From Deltaproteobacteria bacterium (GTDB taxonomy: Bacteria > Myxococcota > XYA12-FULL-58-9 > JAUUZB01), in the NCBI GenBank assembly GCA_030590185.1, contig JAUUZB010000397.1, positions 1 to 5,259 of the forward strand: a DNA stretch of 5,259 nt, given 5' to 3'. The number at the start of each line of letters is the position of its first letter. The stretch's first letter is position 1. The position numbers were made by a program, and so were the translations under genes. A model generated the notes under the pieces. That model had not been told where the DNA came from and searched no databases. It saw nothing but the letters and a program-made list of their open reading frames with translations. Below are positions 1 to 5,259 of the stretch, in pieces.

Positions 1-1043
1 GTGATGCCGAGGCTTGCTTTCGCGAGATCGGCGCCGCCCTGAAGGCCAAGAATCTGGTGAGCGTTCTGATCGCGCGCTCCGAGCGACTGTGGACCGTATC
101 CGCGAAGATCATCCGCCTCTCGGACGGCGCGCCGTTGGTCGCCGGCCGATTGGTGGAGGTGACGACCGGTGATGCGGATGACCTCGTGGCGGCGTTGCCG
201 GCTTTGATGCGGCGCCTGATGGAGAGCGCCGGGATCGCGCCGTTGCCGGATTTCCTCAACTCCCGCTCGGTCAGATCGACGTACAGTGAAACTGGATACG
301 CCCGCGCGAGAGGTGATCCGGAAAAGGACCAGGCGGCCGCCGTGGATGCTGCGGTCGCCAGCGCTATCGCCAAGGTCGCCAGGGCGCTCATCCCCGGCGA
401 TGTCGACCGTGAGCTGCTCAAGCGGCTCTCCGAAAACCCAACCCGTTGGACCAAGGATCTTCACATCGTCGAGGAGCCGGGTGAGCAGTCGGGAAGGCGA
501 TTGCGGGTGCGCGTCGAGTTCGAACTCGACATGGTGCTTCTCCGGGCGGAGCTGAACAAACATCTCCGTCAACATTGGCGCTCGGACCGGGGCAAGGTGA
601 TCATCGCGGTGGACCTCGATGTGGGATCGCGGGGTGAGTCGCCTGGCTTGTCGCAGCGTTTCGTGAGTGGTTCGTTGGTTGCCGCGCTCAAACGCCATGG
701 CTACGTCGTTATTGATCTCGGGCCGTTGCCGGCGGACGATGTCGATGAGCTGAGGCGGTTGGCGCGGGAACATGGCGCCGCGTTTGTCTTCACGGCTACG
801 GCGCAGGCGCAGGACATTGGGTCGATCATGGGTACACAGATGCACTCGGTCAGGGGGATGGTGTCGTTGCGGCAGATCGCTGCGGCGAACGGTGAGGTGT
901 TGGCTGCGGAGTCGGCGACTAGCGCGGTTGGTCACATTGATGTTCGGACCGGGATGCAGAAGGCGATGGAGAAGACGATCCGCAAGGCGGTGCCTCGGCT
1001 CATTGAGCGGGGTGACAAGCACATGAGTCGGAGGAGGAAGTAG
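1..1043 (+). CDS. FlgT/CsgG-like multi-domain envelope protein, C-terminal part (5' end outside window)
   Basis: The reading frame is open from the first complete codon at position 3 to the TAG at 1041-1043, so 346 residues are visible and the start lies upstream. Three segments can be seen. Residues 1-72 (CFREIGAALKAKNLVSVLI, then VSAKIIRLSDG) resemble the CxxEIGxALxAxxVV pattern of TolB-N/CsgG/FlgO-like domains. Residues about 108-188 combine an alanine-rich helix with a basic beta-strand stretch (RRLRVRVEFELDMVLLRAEL), as in the N-terminal domain of FlgT or LPP20-like proteins. Residues about 197-336 (KVIIAVDLDVG, LVAALKRHGYVVIDLGPL, GAAFVFTATAQA, GEVLAAESA) look like a FlgT-middle/CsgG-type domain. 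The protein ends in a basic tail, SRRRK. The family resemblance is by pattern only, so the function is unassigned; a periplasmic or outer-membrane-associated role is inferred. A GTG at 57 could be read as a start, but the recognisable domain continues upstream of it. The gene converges on etfA. Confidence 0.75.
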   Translation, partial: DAEACFREIGAALKAKNLVSVLIARSERLWTVSAKIIRLSDGAPLVAGRLVEVTTGDADDLVAALPALMRRLMESAGIAPLPDFLNSRSVRSTYSETGYARARGDPEKDQAAAVDAAVASAIAKVARALIPGDVDRELLKRLSENPTRWTKDLHIVEEPGEQSGRRLRVRVEFELDMVLLRAELNKHLRQHWRSDRGKVIIAVDLDVGSRGESPGLSQRFVSGSLVAALKRHGYVVIDLGPLPADDVDELRRLAREHGAAFVFTATAQAQDIGSIMGTQMHSVRGMVSLRQIAAANGEVLAAESATSAVGHIDVRTGMQKAMEKTIRKAVPRLIERGDKHMSRRRK

Positions 1044-1142
1044 GCGGGGGCGGTGTCAGCCTGGATGGGGCCGTGAACCAACCGACCCCACCCCAGCAGC
1101 GAGCCGCAACCCGCGGCCCGCCACCGGGATGACGAATCATTG

Positions 1143-2096
1143 CTACTTCAGAGCGTCGATCAACTCCGGCACCGCCTTGAACAGGTCGGCCACTAAACCG
1201 TAGTCCGCCACCTGGAAGATCGGCGCCTCCGGGTCTTTATTGATCGCCACGATGGTCTTGGAGCTCTTCATGCCCGCGATGTGCTGGATGGCTCCGCTGA
1301 TCCCGATCGCGAAGTAGAGGTCCGGGGCGACCACCTTGCCGGTTTGACCGATTTGGGTGTCGTTGGGCACCCAACCGGCGTCGCAGGCCGCGCGGCTCGC
1401 GCCGATGCCCGCGCCGAGCAGGTCGGCGAGGTCCTCGATGAGCTTCAGGCCCTCGGGGCCTTTGAGACCGCGGCCGCCGGCCACCACGCGGTTGGCGATG
1501 GCGATGTCGGGGCGCTCCGATTTGATCACCTTGAGGCTGACGAAGGTGGTCTTGAGCGCGCCGAGGTCAACGCTGACCTCGACGGCGTTCGTGGCCGCTT
1601 CGCCGCCCGCCGCCGGTGGCCCGAACTCGGTACCGCGGGCGGTGGCGACCTTGGTGTCGGTGGTGAGCTCTACGGTGGCGACCACGTTGCCGGCCCACAT
1701 GGGGCGCGTGAAGGTCTTGGCGTCCACGATGTTGAGCACGTCGCTGGCCATGGCCGCGTCGAGCCGCGCCGCCACCCTTGGGAACAGGTCCTTGGTGGTG
1801 GAGCTGGACGCGCCGCCGATCAACGTCGCGCCGGCCGCTTTTTGTGCCTCGACCAGGGCCGTGGCGTAGCTCTCGGCCAGGTAGTTCTCGAAGTTGGCGT
1901 GGTCAACGACGTGGATTTTGGCGGCGCCAAAGGCCTTGACCTCGTCGACGACTGGGCCGACGTCCTTGCCGATCACCACCAGGTGCAGCTCGCCGCCGGA
2001 TTTCTCGGCGTATTGCTGGCCAAAGGTGATGCCGGGGAAGGTGGTCTTCTTGGCCGCTCCGGCCGTGTGATCGATGTAAATGAGTACGTTCGACAT
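1143..2096 (-). CDS. etfA: Electron transfer flavoprotein subunit alpha
   Basis: EtfA is the FAD-carrying subunit of the soluble EtfAB heterodimer, which accepts electrons from acyl-CoA and related dehydrogenases and delivers them to ETF:quinone oxidoreductase. The 317-residue length is normal for the family. The N-terminal alpha/beta domain ([10 protein letters not shown]) is followed by the C-terminal FAD domain: [10 protein letters not shown] (204-213), SRAACDAGW (234-242), [12 protein letters not shown] (250-261), [12 protein letters not shown] (265-276) and [12 protein letters not shown] (294-305). Arg235, Thr252 and His272 have the same spacing as Arg249, Thr266 and His286 of human ETF-alpha, which contact the flavin, so the site looks intact. 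The ATG start is preceded at 6 nt by a strong AAAGGAGG. The gene is second in an etfB-etfA operon, 12 nt after the etfB stop. No electron-donor or -acceptor gene is in the window, so the physiological partner is inferred from the family. Confidence 0.97.
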   Translation of the reverse strand: MSNVLIYIDHTAGAAKKTTFPGITFGQQYAEKSGGELHLVVIGKDVGPVVDEVKAFGAAKIHVVDHANFENYLAESYATALVEAQKAAGATLIGGASSSTTKDLFPRVAARLDAAMASDVLNIVDAKTFTRPMWAGNVVATVELTTDTKVATARGTEFGPPAAGGEAATNAVEVSVDLGALKTTFVSLKVIKSERPDIAIANRVVAGGRGLKGPEGLKLIEDLADLLGAGIGASRAACDAGWVPNDTQIGQTGKVVAPDLYFAIGISGAIQHIAGMKSSKTIVAINKDPEAPIFQVADYGLVADLFKAVPELIDALK

Positions 2097-2102
2097 AGCA
2101 GG

Positions 2103-2110
2103 CCTCCTTT
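2103..2110 (-). promoter_or_regulatory. Strong ribosome binding site of etfA overlapping the etfB stop codon
   Basis: On the minus strand, AAAGGAGG lies 6 nt before the etfA ATG (2094-2096). Its first two bases are the last two of the etfB TAA stop (2109-2111). This is close to a perfect anti-16S match and places termination of etfB directly on the etfA initiation site. That arrangement is expected to couple translation and keep the two subunits near 1:1; the coupling itself is inferred. Confidence 0.85.
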
Positions 2111-2906
2111 AAAGCGCCTTGGCCTCGTTTTTGAGCTTGTCCACGAGGGACGCGACGTCTTCGACGATGATGCCGGCCTGACGGGTTTCCGGGGCCTCCA
2201 TTTTCAGGATCTTCACCTTGGGTGAAGCGTCGGAGACCAGATCGGCCAAGTTCTTCTTGTCGATCTTCTTCTTTTTGGCCTTCATGATGCCGGGCAGGGA
2301 GGCGTAGCGCGGTACGTTGAGCCGCAGCTCGGTGGTCACCACCGCTGGCAGGCTGAGCTTCAGCGTCTCGATGGCGCCGTCGACCTCGCGCACCAGCTCG
2401 ATGGAGCTGTCGTCGATGGCAAAGGCGACCTTCTTGGCCTTTTCGTCGGGGGACTCGAGGCTCTCCTCCTTGGAGGCGCAGGTGCCCTGGGCCCAGCCGA
2501 GCTTCTCGGCGAGGATGGCGCCCATTTGGCCGCTATCATCGTCGATGGCTTGCTTGCCGAGGATGACCAGATTTGGCTTCTCCTCATCGATAACTTTGAG
2601 CATCGCCTCGGCGGTGATGGCCGGGTCGAGCGCGTCATTGGCTTGCGTGACCACGTGCACGGCGCGGTCCGCGCCCATGGCAAGGGCGGTGCGGATCTGG
2701 TGGGTGGCTTCCTCGGGACCGACGTTGGCGATAATCACCTCGCCCTTGACCGCGTCCCGGATGCGCAGGGCTTCCTCAACCGCGATCTCGTCAAAGGGAT
2801 TGACCACATACTTCATCTGGTCGGTTTGGATGCCGGAGCCATCCGCATTGATCTTGATTTTGATCTCCGGATCCTCGACCCGCTTCAAAGTGACTAGGAT
2901 CTTCAC
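2109..2906 (-). CDS. etfB: Electron transfer flavoprotein subunit beta
   Basis: EtfB is the AMP-binding partner of EtfA and carries the loop that docks onto acyl-CoA dehydrogenases. With the GTG start at 2904-2906 the protein has 265 residues and begins MKILVTLKRVEDPEIKI, the canonical EtfB N-terminus. Visible motifs are NPFDEIAVEEALRIRD (36-51), IRTALAMGADRAVHV (71-85), LGKQAIDDDSGQMGA (116-130) and the family signature from VREVDGAIETL (172-182) to LRLNVPRYASLPGIMKAKKK (194-213). Leu204 in YASLPGIMKA corresponds to the recognition-loop leucine (Leu195) of human ETF-beta. An in-frame ATG at 2958-2960 would add 18 atypical residues, but it lies upstream of the predicted transcription start (about 2935), so I reject it. 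Compared with the human protein there are roughly a dozen extra residues around 152-170, just before the signature. The gene is first in the etfBA operon. Confidence 0.97.
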   Translation of the reverse strand: MKILVTLKRVEDPEIKIKINADGSGIQTDQMKYVVNPFDEIAVEEALRIRDAVKGEVIIANVGPEEATHQIRTALAMGADRAVHVVTQANDALDPAITAEAMLKVIDEEKPNLVILGKQAIDDDSGQMGAILAEKLGWAQGTCASKEESLESPDEKAKKVAFAIDDSSIELVREVDGAIETLKLSLPAVVTTELRLNVPRYASLPGIMKAKKKKIDKKNLADLVSDASPKVKILKMEAPETRQAGIIVEDVASLVDKLKNEAKAL

Positions 2907-2913
2907 GACAGCA

Positions 2914-2921
2914 CTCTCTTT
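2914..2921 (-). promoter_or_regulatory. Probable ribosome binding site of etfB
   Basis: On the minus strand, AAAGAGAG sits 7 nt upstream of the GTG at 2904-2906. It is a weaker Shine-Dalgarno than that of etfA but correctly spaced, and it supports the GTG start over the longer ATG at 2958-2960. Confidence 0.55.
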
Positions 2922-2941
2922 CGTGATAGTGAACGGAATTT

Positions 2942-2970
2942 GTAATAGGTGCAGCGACACGCCGAGTCAA
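2942..2970 (-). promoter_or_regulatory. Predicted sigma70-type promoter of the etfBA operon
   Basis: Read on the minus strand, TTGACT (2965-2970, 5 of 6 to the -35 consensus) is followed after exactly 17 nt by TATTAC (2942-2947, 4 of 6 to the -10 consensus). Transcription would begin near 2935, leaving a leader of about 29 nt before the etfB GTG. The position in the divergent gap and the correct spacing make this the best promoter candidate in the window. It is a prediction from sequence only. Confidence 0.6.
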
Positions 2971-3024
2971 GGTTCCGATGCAGTGCGGCATTTCTGGATT
3001 ATCTAACAATATTCGATAGGTGCA
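2945..3024. repeat. Pair of 9-bp direct repeats (ATAGGTGCA) in the divergent promoter region
   Basis: ATAGGTGCA occurs at 2945-2953 and again at 3016-3024 on the + strand, 71 bp apart start to start. The left copy overlaps the -10 hexamer and part of the spacer of the predicted etfBA promoter. The right copy lies 57 bp upstream of the protease GTG. The arrangement is compatible with a regulator that binds two sites, but a chance 9-mer match in a region this size is not negligible. Confidence 0.35.
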
Positions 3025-3070
3025 CGGGTCGTTGAATCGGCCGGCGACAAGGGTTACCTAAGGAGCCCGT

Positions 3071-3075
3071 GGAGG
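3071..3075 (+). promoter_or_regulatory. Ribosome binding site that decides the protease start
   Basis: GGAGG lies 5 nt before the GTG at 3081-3083, an ideal arrangement. The upstream in-frame GTG at 3069-3071 has AAGGAG (3060-3065) only 3 nt away, which is too close. The shorter start also gives a cleaner signal peptide beginning MKLVIG. Confidence 0.6.
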
Positions 3076-3080
3076 TCAGT

Positions 3081-3884
3081 GTGAAGCTCGTCATCGGCGC
3101 CATCGTCTCGGCCCTCCTGTTGGTCAGCTCACCGGCAATGGCCAATGGGGAACTCGAGGAATTGGCCGCCCGCGTCAAACCCTCGGTGGTCCACATCACC
3201 GTCCACGACGCCGCGGGTCAGAAAAAAGGCAGCGGCACCGGCTTCTTCATCTCCGAGGACGGCTGGATCGTCACCAGCGACCACGTAATCGAGAAGGCGA
3301 GTCAGGTGCGCATCGTCATGGTCGATGGCAGCGAGCAGGTGGTGGTCGGCGCCATCGCACGGGACTACGACCGGGACGTGGCGATCATCAAGGTCGAGGG
3401 CACGGGGTACCCGGCGCTGGGTCTAGACGACAGCGGCAGCATCCCGGTGGGCGCCAACGTGGCGGTGGTCGGCAGCCCCCTCGGGCTCTCCTGGACCCTG
3501 TCCACCGGGATCGTCTCCGCCTATCGCGAGAACGGACTCCCGGACCCCATGCGCGCCTCCCACAGCCGCGAGGGCGGGGCGCTGCTTCAGATCACCGCCT
3601 CCTTCTCCCCGGGGTCGAGTGGCTCACCGGTGCTCAACGTCGAGACCGGCAAGGTAGTCGGCGTGGCCGCCAGCATCATTAGAAGCGGTGGGGAGCTAAA
3701 CTTCGCGGTACCCATCGAGGCGGTCCAGGAGCTGATGCTCACCATTGGCCCGGACACCCAGCCAGAGTCCTTTAGCAGTCTGCCCCTGCGCAACCTGATC
3801 GCCTCGGAGGTCTTCTTCGCGCTGCTCGGCGTGGGCTACGGGGTCTCCCGGCGTTACAGGACCGCTCGGAAAACGAAGGGGTAG
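3081..3884 (+). CDS. Exported trypsin-like serine protease (S1C, DegP/HtrA-type catalytic domain) without PDZ
   Basis: From GTG 3081 the product has 267 residues. Residues 1-21 (MKLVIGAIVSALLLVSSPAMA) form a Sec-type signal peptide with a likely AMA cleavage site. The catalytic domain (about 24-222) shows the complete triad: His68 in TSDHVIEKA, Asp99 in YDRDVAIIKV and Ser180 in SPGSSGSPVLN. The His-Asp and Asp-Ser spacings (31 and 81) are close to those of DegP. GTGFFISEDGWIVTSDH (52-68) and NFAVPIEAVQEL (207-218) are further hallmarks of the family. There is no PDZ domain. Instead a linker leads to a hydrophobic stretch, LIASEVFFALLGVGYGV (239-255), and a basic tail, RRYRTARKTKG, which could be a C-terminal membrane anchor with its tail in the cytoplasm. 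A periplasmic proteolytic or quality-control role is inferred; the substrate is unknown. The gene is divergent from etfB and overlaps the convergent downstream gene by 31 bases. I see no clear promoter; the most AT-rich stretch upstream is about 2990-3020. Confidence 0.92.
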   Translation: MKLVIGAIVSALLLVSSPAMANGELEELAARVKPSVVHITVHDAAGQKKGSGTGFFISEDGWIVTSDHVIEKASQVRIVMVDGSEQVVVGAIARDYDRDVAIIKVEGTGYPALGLDDSGSIPVGANVAVVGSPLGLSWTLSTGIVSAYRENGLPDPMRASHSREGGALLQITASFSPGSSGSPVLNVETGKVVGVAASIIRSGGELNFAVPIEAVQELMLTIGPDTQPESFSSLPLRNLIASEVFFALLGVGYGVSRRYRTARKTKG

Positions 3885-5259
3885 TTGACCTCCACCGTGC
3901 CGCCGCCCGCAGGGGTTGGAAACCGCCAGCGCTTGACCTGCTCCAGGATGCACTCTTCGGTCCAGCGGTCGCCGAGGGAGGACTCGCTGACCTTCACCGA
4001 GGCCCGGTCGACCCAACCGTTGGCCTTGATCACCCAGTTGATCAGCACCCGGCCCGCCAGATCTTGATCCGTGAGCAGGGCCTTCTCGTAGCAGAAACGG
4101 ATCTGCCCCTTGTTGCTATCGATCACCTTGCGGATTTGGTCGCGGGACAGGGCGCCCTGGATGTTCGGGATGGAGAACAGATCGAAGATCGGCCGCCTCT
4201 TGCGCGGCCCGAGGTTCACCTTCACGTCCGGTAGGCCGCCGGGCACGCCGGTCTCGATGCCGACCGGGCCCATGGTCCGACCCGGGCCAGGACCGACCCC
4301 GGTGCCACCCTCGCCGTCACCGAAACCCGGTCCACGGGGCAGGTCGACCGGGCCGTCCTCTCCGCCCGGGATGCCAGGCTGTCCAACGTTGGCGGCGGCC
4401 TCCCGCAGACCGCGGTCCCCTGGGGCGGCCAGGTTGGGATCGCGGAAGCTGAGCAGGAACTTCCTGAGCGGGTTGCCCGGCCCGGTTGGGATCCCGACCC
4501 CACCGCCTGGGGTCAACCCGCCCTGGGGTGTCGACGGGTTGGGCGTATCCTCCTCCCCGCCGCCACGGCCGCCGCCCTCGGGTTGACCCACGGCTGGGGG
4601 AGGTTGGTCCTGCCCATTGTCGGGCGCCTCCTCGGGCTCCGGCCGATTCGCGTCGATGTACGCCTCGATCCGGACCAGCTCCTCCTGGCTCTGCTCGTCC
4701 GGGGGCGGTCGGTTGATCACGATCTCGACGAAGCGGTCCGGGTGGTCGAGCAGCTTGTGGGCGAGCAGGTCATCGATGTCGAACGGGTAGACCAGGGCGA
4801 TGATCAGCAGCAGGGTGTGCAGGAACCCTGAGCCGAGCAGGCTGTTGACGTAGCCGTGGTCCAGTCCCTGAAAGGGCTCGGTGGCCGTCGGCTCCAGGGG
4901 CGGCACGAAACGCATGGCGAAGGTGGCGTGGCCCCAGTTGAGAATCAGGCGGGCCTCGAGGGGTAGGTCCAGGGTCCAGGTGTGCTCGAGGTCGACGTCT
5001 CGGTGTACGCGATCCGACTGACGCAGCGCCTCGAGGTCGAGCTGCTCGCCGCCAATACCCGGGTTGAGCTCCACCTCGCCGGTCATCTGATCGGTGAAGC
5101 AGAGCTGATACTCGTCGTCGACGTAGCGGATGATCGGGAAGGCCTCGACCGGCAGCCCCTCCGAGGAGATGAAGAAGTCGGTGCCGCGGCTCTCGCCGAT
5201 CGTGATCTCTTTGGGCTCGGTGTAGTGGGTGAGCCCGAGGAGGTTGGTGCCCCAGTAGA
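3854..5259 (-). CDS. AgmX/PglI C-terminal-domain protein with FHA-like N-terminus (TonB-like; N-terminus outside window)
   Basis: The frame runs from the window edge to a TAA at 3854-3856, giving 467 visible residues. An internal ATG at 5084-5086 is not the start, because conserved-looking sequence continues 57 codons upstream. Residues 1-120 (YWGTNLLGLTHY, KEITIGESRGTDFFI, then YQLCFTDQMTGEVEL and ATFAMRFVPPL) resemble the FHA-like N-terminal module of myxobacterial proteins of this type. One membrane span lies at about 143-159 (SGFLHTLLLIIALVYPF). An acidic and proline-rich stretch and a long Gly/Pro linker reach to about 352. The C-terminal domain (369-467) has the AgmX/PglI pattern: LSRDQIRKVIDSNKGQIRFC, LAGRVLINWVIKANGWVDRA, two cysteines (Cys389 and Cys436) and FPTPAGGGTVEVNYPFVF. 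By analogy with GltG/GltJ of Myxococcus, it would span the periplasm from the inner membrane towards the outer envelope. A motility role is not shown here, since many paralogues exist. Probably only a few N-terminal residues are missing. Confidence 0.88.
   Translation of the reverse strand, partial: YWGTNLLGLTHYTEPKEITIGESRGTDFFISSEGLPVEAFPIIRYVDDEYQLCFTDQMTGEVELNPGIGGEQLDLEALRQSDRVHRDVDLEHTWTLDLPLEARLILNWGHATFAMRFVPPLEPTATEPFQGLDHGYVNSLLGSGFLHTLLLIIALVYPFDIDDLLAHKLLDHPDRFVEIVINRPPPDEQSQEELVRIEAYIDANRPEPEEAPDNGQDQPPPAVGQPEGGGRGGGEEDTPNPSTPQGGLTPGGGVGIPTGPGNPLRKFLLSFRDPNLAAPGDRGLREAAANVGQPGIPGGEDGPVDLPRGPGFGDGEGGTGVGPGPGRTMGPVGIETGVPGGLPDVKVNLGPRKRRPIFDLFSIPNIQGALSRDQIRKVIDSNKGQIRFCYEKALLTDQDLAGRVLINWVIKANGWVDRASVKVSESSLGDRWTEECILEQVKRWRFPTPAGGGTVEVNYPFVFRAVL
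4202..4609 (-). other. Low-complexity Gly/Pro-rich linker within the AgmX/PglI-type protein
   Basis: About 136 codons (visible residues 217-352) are dominated by Gly and Pro with scattered Glu/Asp, for example QPEGGGRGGGEED, TPGGGVGIPTGPGNP and GEGGTGVGPGPGR. A short, more ordinary segment (LRKFLLSFRDPNLAAPGD) lies near the middle. The linker joins the membrane span to the C-terminal domain and is probably an extended, disordered periplasmic spacer. It contains no exact tandem repeat. Its base composition opens long shadow frames on the other strand. Confidence 0.7.

Noticed and set aside
286..1026. Arg- and Ser-rich open frames overlapping the left-hand gene on the same strand
   Set aside because: They are out-of-frame readings of GC-rich codons, whereas the frame ending at 1043 is open throughout and shows structured domains.
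1066..1090. Possible hairpin TGGGG...CCCCA between the convergent left-hand gene and etfA
   Set aside because: The stem is only 5 bp, followed by a mismatch and two more pairs, and there is no T-tract on either strand. A second 4-bp stem (CCGC/GCGG, 1104-1116) is no better, so I do not call a terminator.
1281..2225. 314-codon open frame on the + strand opposite etfA and the end of etfB
   Set aside because: It is a shadow frame: the composition is skewed to Gly, Asp, Val and Arg, no known domain is visible, and the minus strand carries two unmistakable ETF genes there.
3032..3060. Candidate protease promoter with TTGAAT as -35
   Set aside because: With 16-17 nt spacing, the -10 position reads TTACCT or TACCTA, matching the consensus at only two bases. 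It would also overlap the AAGGAG next to the start codon.
4110..4586. 158-codon Pro/Ser/Arg-rich frame on the + strand opposite the AgmX-type gene
   Set aside because: It mirrors the Gly/Pro linker codons of the minus-strand gene, has no recognisable domain and has no convincing ribosome binding site.

Overview
The window is high-GC bacterial DNA holding four protein-coding genes, two of them cut by the window edges. The best lineage guess is Myxococcota or another group of the former Deltaproteobacteria. This rests mainly on the right-hand gene: an FHA-like N-terminus, one membrane span, a long Gly/Pro linker and an AgmX/PglI-type TonB-like C-terminal domain. That architecture is typical of myxobacterial envelope and motility proteins. 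The left-hand gene, of FlgT/CsgG-like appearance, fits the same background. The lineage is an inference; there is no rRNA or other taxonomic marker here.

Layout, left to right. (1) Positions 1-1043, + strand: the C-terminal 346 residues of an envelope-type protein of unknown exact function. (2) Positions 1044-1142: a short convergent intergenic gap with no convincing terminator. (3) Positions 1143-2906, - strand: a two-gene operon, etfB then etfA, encoding both subunits of a mitochondrial-type (group I) electron transfer flavoprotein. The etfA Shine-Dalgarno sequence overlaps the etfB stop codon. (4) Positions 2907-3080: a divergent regulatory region with a good sigma70-type promoter for etfBA (-35 TTGACT, 17-nt spacer, -10 TATTAC) and a 9-bp direct repeat, one copy of which lies over the -10. 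(5) Positions 3081-3884, + strand: an exported trypsin-like S1C serine protease with an intact catalytic triad, no PDZ domain and a possible C-terminal membrane anchor. (6) Positions 3854-5259, - strand: the AgmX/PglI-domain protein, lacking its extreme N-terminus. Its last 31 bases overlap the 3' end of the protease gene tail to tail.

Functionally, the EtfAB heterodimer would collect electrons from acyl-CoA dehydrogenases and pass them to ETF:quinone oxidoreductase. Neither partner enzyme is in the window. The protease, the AgmX-type protein and the left-hand protein all look like cell-envelope functions, but nothing in the sequence ties them to the ETF. I found no RNA genes, mobile elements, CRISPR arrays or obviously new system. 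The points most worth a second look are the tail-to-tail coding overlap, the PDZ-less protease with its C-terminal hydrophobic segment, the operator-like repeat at the etf promoter and the unassigned left-hand protein.
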